From Caldalkalibacillus mannanilyticus JCM 10596 (lineage in GTDB: Bacteria > Bacillota > Bacilli > Caldalkalibacillales > JCM-10596): a stretch of DNA of 64,000 bases. This document shows positions 18,380-28,886 of the stretch, piece after piece (position 1 is the first letter of the stretch; each line of letters begins with the position of its first letter). A program made the position numbers and the translations under genes. Location of the stretch: positions 16,584 through 80,583 of the forward strand of contig NZ_BAMO01000021.1 in NCBI RefSeq assembly GCF_000615945.1. The letters are read 5' to 3'. Below the pieces are notes generated by a model. The model was given only the letters and a program-made list of their open reading frames with translations. It did no database searches and was not told the DNA's origin.

Positions 18380-18885
18380 ATCAAAAGTTGGTCATACGTA
18401 TCCTCACTAGCCAACGAGGGCTTACCCTTGTCGAGCTCTTAGCCGTGCTGGTGCTTTTCTCGATGATTACGGGTCTGATTACCAGTATGATTATCAGCGG
18501 AATGAACCAGTACAAAAAAATCAATGCAGAAGCCTTGATTCGTGATGAAGCTGATCTTGTTATGACACAGCTTATGAATCATTTATATATGGCACATCGA
18601 GCGGAAAGCATGAGTAGTCCAGCAGGCACAAATCAATCATTGCTTAAGGTCACAAAAACCACTGGAGAGATTCTTACGATCGGGTTTAATCATACAACTG
18701 GCACCGCCGTTATTGATGGAGCCAATATCCTTTCTCCTCATTTCTCACAGGAGGCTTCGACGATCAGCTATGAGCCAGCCTCCCATTCCATCGTGATTCA
18801 CTTAAATCTGCGGCATCATCAGATCTCCCTGCCTTCACCCATGATCTTAGAAAGTCGCATTCATTTGCTTAGAATTGATGAATAG
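18376..18885 (+). CDS. Minor prepilin, PilW/GspJ-like (second set)
   Basis: 169 residues. The signal is SQRGLTLVELLAVLVLFSMITGLI with Glu5. The following RDEADLVMTQLMNHLYMA stretch is like PilW/GspJ-type minor pilins. The ATG overlaps the previous stop (ATGA), so translation is coupled. It pairs with 16849-17274 in the divergent set. Confidence 0.73.
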   Translation: MNQKLVIRILTSQRGLTLVELLAVLVLFSMITGLITSMIISGMNQYKKINAEALIRDEADLVMTQLMNHLYMAHRAESMSSPAGTNQSLLKVTKTTGEILTIGFNHTTGTAVIDGANILSPHFSQEASTISYEPASHSIVIHLNLRHHQISLPSPMILESRIHLLRIDE

Positions 18886-18896
18886 AGGTGTCAACA

Positions 18897-20603
18897 ATGA
18901 AATGGCTACAAAACGAGCGTGGCTCGGCTCTTCTCTTGGTTTTATTGATGACTATTATTTTTGCCATAATAGGGCTTTCTCTCATAAGCAGTTCACTAAA
19001 TGGTGCTCAAAGAAATGCTTTTCGTGAAGGGGATACGGTCGCCCTATATCAAGCGAAGAAAGGAATCGAACACTTTGAAGAACACTGGCAGAAATTTAAT
19101 GCTTCATTAGCCAGCTTACCTGATCTAACAGAGGAAACTGCCAGTATGGCAATTAGTCAATTCTTAAACCAATACCCGCGTACCTTTACCCAACCCTTAG
19201 GCTCGGCTGAAGTGGAGATCAAACATATTCACTCTCCTGTCCCATATACGTATCAAGTGGACGTTCAGTCTATCGGAGAAGATCAAACAGGGAACAGAAA
19301 AAAAACAATCACTCAAACGTTTAGAATAGAAATCGTCAGTGCTCCTGAACAGCTAAAATACGCTGTGGGAGCAACAGGAGATTTATTTCTGCATGGGGCA
19401 GCTTCCATTGTGGGAGATATCTATGTCAGAAGGAATTTGATTACTGTTAATAAAGGGTACTTTAGTGTGGGAAGCACAGCCTATTGGCAAAACACCGATC
19501 GCCCTTCAATAGAATCCTTGACTCCAGGAGTTCGGGCTGGGCTGACTCTAGGAGGGAAAATTTATAGAATTACGAATACAGAAATTGGACAATTAACAAC
19601 AACCACAAGTTATCAGAATCATTCGGGACTAAGTCTTTCACCAGTAAAGCATGAGGACGCACCTGCAAAGTATCTCCCTATTGCACACGAAAACATTCAT
19701 CAGGTTTTCAAGCTACCCTTCTACCCTGAAATCGTGGAGCAAACTGTTTTTTTTAGTGATGTTCCTATTGCCGAGAATAGAAGTAGATACCTTTTAAGTC
19801 AAACGACCATGACTATTGATGGAGAAACAATAACGGCTACCCCTTCTAATGCAACATCCTTTACAGGAAACCATTCAGCCCTTGCCATTCGCGCGGAGAA
19901 TTCAGGGGACATTACCATACAGAGTGCTTCATTTAACCGTTTTTCTACTTTGGAGCGCTCAGGAACCAAAGGAAAAATCACCATCAACGGAACGGAGTTG
20001 GTTGATTTTGGGAAGGGAGCCTTCATTGATGGAGATGTGAATATAAAAGGGAGTCCTAAAATCCGTGGTCCCCTATTCATCACTGGAAACTTAACCATCG
20101 ATAGTGCGGATGTTCAATTTGACTCCACAATCTATGTTCTGAAAGAAACGGAGATTAAAGAATCCAAGATTAGTGGCATGCGGATGTTCAATCCAGATGG
20201 AACTCCCTACTATACAAGTCTTGTTCTATTTGGAAAACAAAAAGTAAGAATCTATAATACTAATTTGTATTTGGAATCCCCTTTAACTACTGAGCAGAAG
20301 CTAAGAGCGTTCTTATACTCGGAAGAACATATTGAAATCTTTGGGGTGGGCTCAAACATTTCAATAGTGGGTGGGATTTTTGGTAGGAATGTGATCTTTA
20401 ATGCCGTGAAAGGAAACACTTATGGAACCAGCAGAGCAGGTTACATTGAATTCGGAGGTCGTTGGTTCGAACCCAATCAAACCAATATTCCCACCAATCG
20501 TTCTCGCCTGCGAATTGAATATAATAAAGAACTGATCCAGAATCCTCCTCCAGGTCTACCACCCAGTGTGAATTTTAAGCGAGTGAATACTAGAATAGAG
20601 TAA
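18897..20603 (+). CDS. PilX-like pilus assembly protein with beta-helical body (second set)
   Basis: The start at the ATG at 18897 is preferred because GAGGTG lies six bases upstream; the frame opens nine bases earlier at a GTG. The N-terminus NERGSALLLVLLMTIIFAIIG resembles PilX and lacks Glu5. The body, up to about residue 568, shows repeated short strands (DLFLHGAASIVGDIYVRRN, GAFIDGDVNIKGSPKIRG, PLFITGNLTIDSADVQFD), consistent with a beta-helix, followed by a proline-rich tail (NPPPGLPPS). It matches 15398-16837 in architecture but is longer and clearly diverged. A pilus-tip or surface role is inferred. Confidence 0.65.
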   Translation: MKWLQNERGSALLLVLLMTIIFAIIGLSLISSSLNGAQRNAFREGDTVALYQAKKGIEHFEEHWQKFNASLASLPDLTEETASMAISQFLNQYPRTFTQPLGSAEVEIKHIHSPVPYTYQVDVQSIGEDQTGNRKKTITQTFRIEIVSAPEQLKYAVGATGDLFLHGAASIVGDIYVRRNLITVNKGYFSVGSTAYWQNTDRPSIESLTPGVRAGLTLGGKIYRITNTEIGQLTTTTSYQNHSGLSLSPVKHEDAPAKYLPIAHENIHQVFKLPFYPEIVEQTVFFSDVPIAENRSRYLLSQTTMTIDGETITATPSNATSFTGNHSALAIRAENSGDITIQSASFNRFSTLERSGTKGKITINGTELVDFGKGAFIDGDVNIKGSPKIRGPLFITGNLTIDSADVQFDSTIYVLKETEIKESKISGMRMFNPDGTPYYTSLVLFGKQKVRIYNTNLYLESPLTTEQKLRAFLYSEEHIEIFGVGSNISIVGGIFGRNVIFNAVKGNTYGTSRAGYIEFGGRWFEPNQTNIPTNRSRLRIEYNKELIQNPPPGLPPSVNFKRVNTRIE

Positions 20604-20606
20604 AAT

Positions 20607-20648
20607 AAAGCGCTTGTATGTGAAGATTTCTCTCACTACAAGCGCTTT
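20607..20648. terminator. Bidirectional terminator between minor-pilin operon and diguanylate cyclase
   Basis: A 12-base perfect stem (AAAGCGCTTGTA / TACAAGCGCTTT), extended by GTGA/TCAC inside, is followed by a T-rich run on plus and an A/T run on minus. It sits between convergent stops at 20603 and 20655 and can serve both. Confidence 0.88.
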
Positions 20649-20654
20649 TTCCTT

Positions 20655-22396
20655 TTATACTGCACTATAGACGGCAACTTTATTTCTACCCTTTCTCTTC
20701 GCTCCAATATACATTGCTCGATCGGCATGGCGAATCAGGCTCAGCGAATCGTCTGCATGTTTGGGATAGCAAGCTAATCCCATACTCACGGTCACTTGGA
20801 TCGGAATCTCTTCTAAGTGCTCCTGTACTTTTGTTAAATCTGTAGGAATTAAAATGGATTGTGATTCCACTTCCTGTCTTATCTCTTCTGCTAATAAAAA
20901 GGCTTCTTTTTCTGTGGTATTCGGTAAGAGAATAGTAAACTCTTCTCCTCCATAGCGCGAGATGAGCCCCTTTCTTTGCATTTTTTTGATTAACAAAGTA
21001 GATAAATGATGAAGAACCCGATTACCAGCTAAATGCCCATAGGTATCATTGATTTTTTTAAAATGATCAATATCCATGATAATCAGGGATAGCGGTTCAT
21101 TTTTCTCCTGAGCTTCCTTGAACCAAGAAAATAGCTCGTGTTCAAAATGACGGTAGTTAAATAGCCCCGTTAACTCATCGATCTCGCTCTGCCGCTTGGC
21201 TCGTTGGTATTTCTCAGCATTTTTTATGGCGATTGCCGTCTGATTAGCAATAATTTCGATTAAAGTCGCATCTTCATTAGAATATTTATCTCGCTCCCGA
21301 TGCCCTACTGTCAAGACTCCAATGACTTTATGATTTCGAATCAACGGGACAGACAAGATCGATTGAAGACGTGTAATCCCCTTCGGTTCATTAGGTAAGA
21401 TATGTTCTTGCTTATGATAATCTCCAATAATCTTATATTTCCCTTCTAATGCTACTTTTCCAGAAAGCCCTTCCCCTAAGTTAAATTCTCTTCCTAGAAA
21501 TTCCATTCTTTCTTTCTCAGTTAGATCATAGCCATAGTGATAAATCACCTTCAGCTTTCCTGTTGGCTCATTGATCTTAAAGATGGAGCAATAGTCATAG
21601 GATACAAGGGAAGAAATCGCATTCGTTGCTTCCATAATGACTTTATGCTCTTCAAGCTGACGCCCAATGATATTTCCCGAAACATTAATTTGCTGTAATC
21701 GCTTGTTCAGATGATCTAACCGTGTATAAAAGCGAAAAATAAGAGAAAACGCAACGACTGGAATCATGCATAAAAAATCGCCTGAATATGAAAATGACCA
21801 TAGAGAACATAGATAAGGACTCCGATTGGGGTAAGTAAGAGATTAATAAAAATCTCCCACATTAAGTCCTTAGATAAAAAAGAGCTGTGTTCCTTATATA
21901 GTTTGTTTAACATAAAGAATAAGATCACATGGTTAATGGCTATACATACTCCCACATAGGCAATGATCGGAAGGACTTGTACATTTCCAATTGAATCGAT
22001 ATGCGGATTGGTATGCCCCCCTAAAAGAAAAAAAACCATAGCTGCACCGACAGAGGTAACGAGAAACATCATCAAATTCAATAAGTATCGTTCCCACTGG
22101 CGAAACCCCGCCTTCACCAAAAAAAAGAGGATCGTTACCTGTGAAACGACAATTTCAACAAGTAACCCATACTGTAAAAAAACAGCAAGCAAGATCGGTT
22201 GAATAATCACAATATGGGTATTATTAATCATTACTGGAAAACTCACGACTAAAAAAAGAAGAAGAACAAAAAAGAAGATACCTATATAGTTGGAAACGGT
22301 GAGATGAGTAAAATCCGCTGTTATGAAAAAATATCCCAGTATGGAAAATGAAAAAATGAAAATAGAGCAGATCCATATTTTATGCCACTTTTCCAT
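20655..22396 (-). CDS. Membrane GAF-GGDEF diguanylate cyclase (apparent frameshift near 21772-21777)
   Basis: Two frames (22396-21764 and 21767-20655) read as one protein: adding one base to the T-run (AAAAAA on plus, 21772-21777) joins ...IQAIF to ...MIPVVAFSLIFRFY, giving about 580 residues. The N-terminal ~205 residues hold about six membrane helices. A GAF domain follows (from about EATNAISSLVSYDYCSIF to IANQTAIAIKNAE), then a GGDEF domain with the active motif RYGGEEF. The upstream RxxD inhibitory site reads RKGL, so product inhibition is probably absent. It would make c-di-GMP from GTP. It flanks the T4P cluster whose PilB carries an MshEN domain. Confidence 0.82.
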
Positions 22397-22496
22397 TTTT
22401 TCATCCCCTCATACCATTTTTTTATAATGAATATTACCTAATAATAAATACCTATAAAGAGGTATGCATGTGACTATTTTACCATCAACTTCTGTA

Positions 22497-23912
22497 CTAT
22501 TCAATATTATGGTAATACTCTTTTAATTGATAGGCTACCTTCCAAATATCACCTGCACCCATGGTTAAGATTAGGTCACCTGGACAGGTTGATTGGATTA
22601 GATAGTCTACAATCTCTTTATAATTTGGGACAAAAATGGTGTTTTTATTACTATTTTTTTCAATTTTACAAGCTAATTCAGATCCGCTTACCCCCTTGAT
22701 CGGTACTTCTCCCGCTGGAGAGTAGATATTAGCAATAATCACTTGATCTGCTTCGGCAAAAGCATGGCTAAAAGCTTCTAACAGGAAATAAGTCCTAGTG
22801 TATCTTTGGGGCTGAAAAACAACATACATTTTTCTACCTGTTGATTTGGCAGCTTCGATCGTTGCCATAATCTCTGTTGGGTGATGGGCATAATCGTCGA
22901 CGATGAGGATATCCCTTGCTTCACTGACTACTTGAAATCTACGTTTGGCTCCAACAAATCCTTTCAGGGCTTCCTGCATCAGATGAAAAGGGACATGTAG
23001 TTTAAGACCTAAACAAATCGAGGCAAGGGCATTTAATAGATTATGTTTTCCCGGAACATTCAAGCATAGTTCCCCAAGCAACTGTTCTCTATCCCAAACT
23101 TGGCATTGTACCGAACGGTTGCTGAGCAAGAGATTTTTCGCTCTTATGTTAGAATTTTCAGAATCAATTGCATAAGAAAGGATTTCTATCTTTCTTTCCA
23201 GCAGGATTTCCTGTATTTCCTTTCTGCTTATCAGCTCTTGGTTAATAGGATCGTCCTGACAATAAATTAAAGTACCCTGAGGCTTAATCTGATGAACAAA
23301 CTGGAGGTAGGCTTCCTTTAAATTTTCAAAATCTCCTTTATAGTTTTCAAGATGATCGGCTTCTATATTGGTGATAATGGCGTGCTTGGGGAAGTATTGC
23401 AGAAAAGAGCCATCGCTTTCATCTGCTTCAGCAATAACATATTCGCTAGCTCCCGCTTTGGCGTTATAGCCAAAATCTAGAATCTCTCCACCTATCACAA
23501 AGGTCGGATCTAGCCCCGCTCGTGACAACATTAAAGAGATCATAGACGAAGTTGTTGTTTTGCCATGAGCTCCTGTTACTGCAATGCCTTCCTTCTGATT
23601 GAGCAGTTGAGCTAATGCTTCTGAGCGATGGAGAAGCGGAATCTCCTTTTGGTTCGCAGAGATCAACTCTACGTTATCCTCAGGAATACCAGAGGAATAG
23701 ACAACTATATCGGCTCCTTGCACATTCTCCGCTTGGTGTGATGAATAGAATTTCACCCCTTGAGTCTGCAATTGTTTTGTGATTTCATGTTCTTGGATAT
23801 CTGAACCCGATACCCGGTATCCCATCTCTACCATCACTTTTGCAATAGCACTCATTCCTGAACCACCTATACCAATAAAGTGGACATGTTCAAGTCGACT
23901 CAAAGGGTTCAC
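22497..23912 (-). CDS. murC: UDP-N-acetylmuramate--L-alanine ligase
   Basis: MurC adds L-Ala to UDP-MurNAc, the first peptide step of peptidoglycan precursor synthesis, in the cytoplasm. 471 residues; UDP-binding GIGGSGMSAIAKVM (about 13-26), ATP-binding TGAHGKTTTSSMI (about 114), EADESDGSF, the NIEADHLENY segment and the C-terminal VDDYAHHPTEI motif are all present. It follows folC by six bases on the same strand, an arrangement seen in some Bacillales. Confidence 0.96.
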   Translation of the reverse strand: MNPLSRLEHVHFIGIGGSGMSAIAKVMVEMGYRVSGSDIQEHEITKQLQTQGVKFYSSHQAENVQGADIVVYSSGIPEDNVELISANQKEIPLLHRSEALAQLLNQKEGIAVTGAHGKTTTSSMISLMLSRAGLDPTFVIGGEILDFGYNAKAGASEYVIAEADESDGSFLQYFPKHAIITNIEADHLENYKGDFENLKEAYLQFVHQIKPQGTLIYCQDDPINQELISRKEIQEILLERKIEILSYAIDSENSNIRAKNLLLSNRSVQCQVWDREQLLGELCLNVPGKHNLLNALASICLGLKLHVPFHLMQEALKGFVGAKRRFQVVSEARDILIVDDYAHHPTEIMATIEAAKSTGRKMYVVFQPQRYTRTYFLLEAFSHAFAEADQVIIANIYSPAGEVPIKGVSGSELACKIEKNSNKNTIFVPNYKEIVDYLIQSTCPGDLILTMGAGDIWKVAYQLKEYYHNIE

Positions 23913-23918
23913 CCACCT

Positions 23919-25240
23919 TTAGTTGTTTTTTAAGTATTGACGTACTTCTGAGATGAAATAGAGCGATCCTGTTATGAAGATCACTTCATTAGGAGTGGCT
24001 TCTTGTACCACCTTCTGGTACGCTTTCTTCCAATCCTCTTCTCCCTGTATCTCTATCGTTGCATCTATTGTTTCTATTTGCTGCATTAACTCTGCCACCG
24101 AAGCAACTCTTGGAAATGAAAACTGTGTTAAGATCAAGCGGTCGACCAATCCCTCTATTTTTTCAACATTCCTTTCATTTCTTTATCTTTCATAGCAGAA
24201 AATATTACCGTAATCGGTCGATCTGAATAGTACATCTGAATGGTTTGGCTAAGGGCTTCCATTCCTTCAGGATTATGAGCACCATCAAGATAGGTTAAAG
24301 GCTGTTCATTAATTTTCTCCAGCCTCCCCATCCATTCTGTTTTTTGCAAGCCCGCTCTCAAATGCTCTTCATCCCAAATGATAGCATAATACTGTTTGAG
24401 CACCTCTAATGCCATGATGGCAAGGGAAGCATTATGAACTTGGTGTGGTCCTTTCATGCTAAGCAGAAGGTGATCATACTGCTGAAACATCGACTGAAAA
24501 GAAAAGGTTTGGAGCTCTTCTGTAAAACTCTCTAACTGATAATGAAAACCTGAATTTAGTGTGTAGAGTGTCGCTTTCATTTCTTTGGCTTTTTCAGCGA
24601 TCACTGGCAGAGCCTGATCATCGGTTACACCCGTCACAACGGGGATACCTGCTTTGATGATTCCTGCTTTTTCAAATGCGATCTCCTCAATCCGATCGCC
24701 TAATATATGTATATGGTCAAAACCAACATTGGTGATAATGGACAATATAGGCACGACCACATTTGTAGAGTCTAATCTTCCTCCCAAGCCTACCTCCCAA
24801 AGTACGTAATCTGGATAAGCCACCGTTGCATAATAGAGAATGGCAATCATCGTCACAATTTCAAATTCCGTTGGAGCTCCCAGCTCTGTTTCAGCTAACT
24901 CCTCTGCTAAGGGCTTTACTTTTTGAGCTAGAGAAAGGAGATCATGATCCGCTATATCCTGGCCATTGATTTGGATACGATTTTGAAAGCGCTCGATATA
25001 GGGAGAAGTAAAAGAACCAACTTCATATCCAGCCTCCTGCAATACATGACGCATATAGCTTACTGTAGAACCCTTCCCATTGGTTCCTCCGACATGGATG
25101 AACTTCACCCTTCGTTCAGGATGACCGCAGCGTTCTAACATCCATTCCATCCGTTTTAATCCTGGCTTGATTCCTAGAGTGAGGAAGCTATGAATCCATT
25201 CAATCGCCTCATCAACTGATTTCCATTCTGTCTGATTCAT
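23919..25240 (-). CDS. folC: Folylpolyglutamate synthase/dihydrofolate synthase (apparent frameshift near 24152)
   Basis: FolC ligates glutamate to (dihydro)pteroate and folates. The frame from 25240 carries the ATP loop HVGGTNGKGSTVSYM and LGGRLDSTNVV but ends at 24155 after MKDKEMKGMLKK. The expected C-terminal domain (VDRLILTQFSFPRVASV...) is in the next frame, 24149-23919. Observed TTG AAA AAA TAG becomes TTG AAA AAA ATA GAG GGA if one A is added to the run, rejoining a protein of about 440 residues, normal for FolC. A missing A in a homopolymer is the simplest explanation. It lies between valS and murC. Confidence 0.88.
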
Positions 25241-25269
25241 CTTTATTCACATCCCTTACCTATTTTTCT

Positions 25270-25300
25270 ATACATAGAGAAGGCGAACCGCATTCGGCTC
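25270..25300 (-). terminator. Probable terminator after valS
   Basis: Between the valS stop and the folC start, GGCGAACCG and CGGCTCGCC form a nine-pair stem (one wobble) with a four-base loop. Only CTTCTCTATG follows on minus, so termination may be partial, letting valS transcripts continue into folC. Confidence 0.5.
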
Positions 25301-25335
25301 GCCTATAGTTGGTTCATTCATTGCTCATCCATTAT

Positions 25336-28008
25336 TTACTCTGCTTTTAATTCCTTGATTCGTGCTTTCACTTGTTCACGTTTCTCCATATAATCCTTTT
25401 GCTTAGCTTTTTCTTCTTCAATCACATGAGCAGGGGCTTTCGCCACAAAGCCTTGATTAGCCAGCTTCTTCTCTACTCGTTCTACTTCAGAATCCAGCTT
25501 CGCTAATTCCTTCTCTAGTCTTGTAATTTCTTGAGAAATATCGATCAATCCTGCTAGAGGGAGGTAAATTTCTGCCCCGCTAAGAACAGCAGACATGGCT
25601 TTCTCTGGAACCGCTAAGTCAAGGGAAATCTCAAGCTTTTCAGGGTTCGTTAAGCGGCTGATCACGCTTTGGCTACGCTCAAGATACGTTAAGCTCTCTG
25701 GTGATTTCGCTTTGATCATTAGCTCAATAGGTTTTCCTAATGGAACATTGACCTCTGCACGAATATTACGAACGGAGCGAATCACATCCATCACAAGCTG
25801 CATTTCTTTCTCTGCTTCAGGATGTTGGAATTTAGATTGGGCTTCTGGCCAAGCTGAAACAGTAATACTCTCTCCCTCGTGCGGTAGGTGCTGCCAGATT
25901 TCCTCTGTTAAGAACGGCATGAATGGATGGAGCAGACGAAGGGTTTGATCTAATGTGTAGCATAGTACTGACTGAGTTTCTTTTTTCAACTGCTGGTCTT
26001 CACCATAGAGTGGAATCTTCGCCATTTCAATGTACCAATCACACAGGTCATCCCAAATAAAGTTGTATAAAATTCTACCCACTTCACCAAATTCATAGGT
26101 TTCAGAAAGCCTTGTTACATCTTGAACGGTTTGATTCAAGCGGTGTAAAATCCACTTATTCGCTGTACTTAAATCTCCGCTTAGATCAATATCCTCTGCC
26201 GTAAAGCCCTGTAGATTCATCAAAGCAAAACGAGAAGCATTCCAGATCTTATTCGCAAAGTTTCTTGCTTGCTCTACTTTCTCCCAATGGAAGCGTAAAT
26301 CATGTCCTGGTGAACTTCCTGTTGAGAGCATAAATCGAAGAGCATCTGCTCCATACTGCTCAATTACATCCATAGGATCGACACCATTACCTAGCGATTT
26401 GGACATTTTGCGTCCTTCTGCATCTCGGATGAGTCCATGAATCAACACATCTTTGAAAGGTCTTTGATCAGTAAACTCAAGGGCTGTGAATATCATTCTA
26501 GCTACCCAGAAATAGATAATGTCATAGCCTGTTACTAAGCAATCCGTAGGGTAGAAGCGCTTATAATCCTCCGTCTGATCAGGCCAGCCCATCGTTGAAA
26601 ACGGCCATAATCCTGAACTAAACCATGTATCAAGTACATCATGATCCTGAGTAATTTGCGTCGTCTGATATTTTTCTTGAGCTTGTTTTAGAGCCTCTTC
26701 TTCGTTTCGTGCGACAATAACCTCTCCATTTTCGGTATACCAAGCAGGAATACGATGACCCCACCATAGCTGGCGTGAAATACACCAATCACGAACATTT
26801 TCAATCCAGTGCAAGTAGATTTTTTCGAAGCGATCAGGGACGAATTGAACTTTGTCCGTTTCTTTTTGCTGTAGCTCAATTGCTTTTTCAGCAAGAGGCT
26901 TCATTTTGACAAACCATTGTGTAGATAAGTAGGGTTCAACAACAGCACCGCTTCGTTCGCTATGACCGACACTATGAATATGTTCCTCAATCTTGAAAAG
27001 AATCTCTTGTTCTTGTAAATCCTTCACCAGCTTCTTACGGCACTCAAAGCGGTCTAAGCCTTGATATGGACCTGCATTGTGATTCATGACTCCGCCTTCA
27101 TCCATGACAAGGATTTGCTCTAGCTGATGTCTATTGCCAATCTCAAAATCATTCGGGTCATGAGCAGGAGTAATCTTCACGGCTCCACTTCCAAATTCTC
27201 GATCAACATAATCATCGGCAATAATTTCAATTTCACGTCCCACAACAGGCAGGATCACTTTCTTACCGATGAGGTGCTTATATCGCTCATCCTCTGGATG
27301 GACAGCCACGGCTGTATCTCCCAGCATGGTTTCAGGACGTGTTGTAGCTACTTCAATATAGCCTGTGCCATCGGCTAGAGGATATTTTAAATGGTAAAAT
27401 GCCCCCTTCACTTCCTTGTATTCTACTTCGATATCAGAAAGTGCTGTTTTAGTCTGAGGGTCCCAATTGATAATATACTTCCCTCTATATATCAGTCCTT
27501 TTTCGTAGAGCTGAATAAATACTTCTTTGACTGCTTTGGAAAGCCCTTCATCAAGAGTAAAGCGCTCGCGAGAATAATCTACAGAAAGTCCCAGCTTCGA
27601 CCACTGTTCACGAATAACACTGGCATATTCCTCTTTCCATTCCCAGACCTGATCAACAAATTTTTCTCGCCCTAGGTCATAACGACTCTTTCCTTCTTCT
27701 CGAAGCTTTGCCTCAACCCTTGCTTGAGTAGCAATCCCTGCATGGTCCATTCCCGGTAACCATAGAGCTGCATAGCCCTGCATTCTTTTCATACGGATAA
27801 TAATATCTTGTAGAGTGCCATCCCAAGCATGCCCTAAATGGAGACGACCTGTCACATTCGGGGGAGGAATGACGATGGTGTAAGGCTTCTTATTCTTATC
27901 ATCACTTGGTTTGAAAAAACCTCCTTCGACCCAATGTTTATACCATTTTGCTTCTGCTGTTTGAGGTTCATACTTTGTAGGCATAGTTACTTCTGATTGT
28001 TGTGTCAA
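25336..28008 (-). CDS. valS: Valyl-tRNA synthetase
   Basis: Class I synthetase charging tRNA-Val, with editing of mis-activated threonine. The start is uncertain: a GTG at 28017 lies too close to GAAGGAG, so the TTG at 28008 (eight bases away) is preferred. The HIGH motif is in [14 protein letters not shown] (about 53-66), KMSKS in [11 protein letters not shown] (about 530), and the C-terminal ~65 residues form the typical coiled-coil arm ([19 protein letters not shown]). Length about 890 residues is normal. A T-box leader with a valine codon controls it. Confidence 0.96.
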   Translation of the reverse strand: MTQQSEVTMPTKYEPQTAEAKWYKHWVEGGFFKPSDDKNKKPYTIVIPPPNVTGRLHLGHAWDGTLQDIIIRMKRMQGYAALWLPGMDHAGIATQARVEAKLREEGKSRYDLGREKFVDQVWEWKEEYASVIREQWSKLGLSVDYSRERFTLDEGLSKAVKEVFIQLYEKGLIYRGKYIINWDPQTKTALSDIEVEYKEVKGAFYHLKYPLADGTGYIEVATTRPETMLGDTAVAVHPEDERYKHLIGKKVILPVVGREIEIIADDYVDREFGSGAVKITPAHDPNDFEIGNRHQLEQILVMDEGGVMNHNAGPYQGLDRFECRKKLVKDLQEQEILFKIEEHIHSVGHSERSGAVVEPYLSTQWFVKMKPLAEKAIELQQKETDKVQFVPDRFEKIYLHWIENVRDWCISRQLWWGHRIPAWYTENGEVIVARNEEEALKQAQEKYQTTQITQDHDVLDTWFSSGLWPFSTMGWPDQTEDYKRFYPTDCLVTGYDIIYFWVARMIFTALEFTDQRPFKDVLIHGLIRDAEGRKMSKSLGNGVDPMDVIEQYGADALRFMLSTGSSPGHDLRFHWEKVEQARNFANKIWNASRFALMNLQGFTAEDIDLSGDLSTANKWILHRLNQTVQDVTRLSETYEFGEVGRILYNFIWDDLCDWYIEMAKIPLYGEDQQLKKETQSVLCYTLDQTLRLLHPFMPFLTEEIWQHLPHEGESITVSAWPEAQSKFQHPEAEKEMQLVMDVIRSVRNIRAEVNVPLGKPIELMIKAKSPESLTYLERSQSVISRLTNPEKLEISLDLAVPEKAMSAVLSGAEIYLPLAGLIDISQEITRLEKELAKLDSEVERVEKKLANQGFVAKAPAHVIEEEKAKQKDYMEKREQVKARIKELKAE

Positions 28009-28090
28009 TGATCTCACTCCTTCATTCTTTTCAGCTTTTTGATCTGTTGTTAGGGGTAACCTGTTCGTATTTCAGAAAAAATAAAAAACC

Positions 28091-28345
28091 TCTCCATCAC
28101 TAAAGGACGAACAGGATTCGCGGTACCACCTTTGTTTACTTTTCTCTGGTTCTAAAAAGAGCCAGTTCAAAGTACACTCTTATAGAGATAACGGATCTAC
28201 CGATTTTCCTTAGAACAGATCTAGTTTCTTACTTCATCACATGCTTTCAGGAAAATGACTCCAGGGTGACCTTCAATAGCTTCTTCACGGAAAATGTTTC
28301 AGCCAAGCATTTTCCTCTCTGCAAATGATCCACTACTTACTCTTC
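28091..28345 (-). promoter_or_regulatory. T-box leader (valine, GUC specifier) upstream of valS
   Basis: The minus strand upstream of valS contains the hallmark T-box sequence GGTGGTACCGCG at 28130-28119, with AAAG before it. About 140 bases upstream, in the stem I position, GAAGGTCACC presents GUC (28270-28268) as the likely valine specifier codon. The 3' part (CCTTT...GAGAGG then TTTTTTATTTT, ending about 28081) can form the terminator that competes with the antiterminator. Uncharged tRNA-Val would stabilise antitermination and raise valS expression. Exact 5' end and folds were not computed. Confidence 0.93.
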
Positions 28346-28558
28346 CCTATCGTTGTCTGTCAAGCTTATGTACTATCATTATTTTTGACCAAGATTGTAC
28401 TTATTATTCTACCATACAGCAAGGTGGCTTCGTCAAGCCCAACACGAGATAAAGTAGAAGAGGAAGTCTTACCGACGGTTAGAACGAGATAAATAGACAC
28501 CCTTTTGCTCCTTTGTTCATAAACTATTACATCAGAATGTGTAGCCAAGGTGATGAAA

Positions 28559-28786
28559 ATGAGAGGACCCCTATTTAATAGATACAGATTGAAAATGAAA
28601 ATGGATCAGTTGAAGTATCAATGTCGATATTGGGGCTATAGGGCGAAAGAAGGAGCACGGCAGATTTTTATCCCGCTCGCCATCTTTCAATTAGTGCGCA
28701 CCATTTTCTTCCCTACCCCCTTCGATGTATTTCTCCTAGTTCTCATCTTTCTGGTCATTGTTATTTTTCTGCTTGATTGGATGTAG
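28559..28786 (+). CDS. Small basic membrane protein, unknown function
   Basis: About 75 residues from the ATG at 28559, chosen because AAGGTGAT lies just upstream; the frame opens at a GTG at 28550. The N-terminal half is strongly basic with several R, K, Y and W residues. The C-terminal half is one long hydrophobic helix (FDVFLLVLIFLVIVIFLLDW). It stands alone on the plus strand and is followed by a good terminator, which supports it as a real gene. No family recognised. Confidence 0.6.
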   Translation: MRGPLFNRYRLKMKMDQLKYQCRYWGYRAKEGARQIFIPLAIFQLVRTIFFPTPFDVFLLVLIFLVIVIFLLDWM

Positions 28787-28801
28787 ATGTTCTATCTCTT
28801 G

Positions 28802-28829
28802 ACGACAGAAGCCATTCTGTCGTTTTTTT
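28802..28829 (+). terminator. Rho-independent terminator of the small membrane gene
   Basis: A nine-base perfect stem ACGACAGAA / TTCTGTCGT with a four-base loop is followed by seven T on the plus strand. Confidence 0.9.
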
Positions 28830-28844
28830 ATCCTCTTAGAGTTG

Positions 28845-28879
28845 AAAAAAAGTGCCTAGAGAAAATTCTCCAGGCACTT
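28845..28879 (-). terminator. Rho-independent terminator of the spoVID-ysxE group
   Basis: AAGTGCCT and AGGCACTT at 28850-28857 and 28872-28879 pair, with an inner GAGAA/TTCTC stem. The minus strand then runs into TTTTTT. It directly follows the ysxE stop at 28887. Confidence 0.9.
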
Positions 28880-28886
28880 CGGATGA

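Noticed and set aside
28366..28548. 60-residue minus-strand frame upstream of the valS leader
   Set aside because: No ribosome site, no family pattern, and next to the T-box promoter region; probably noncoding.
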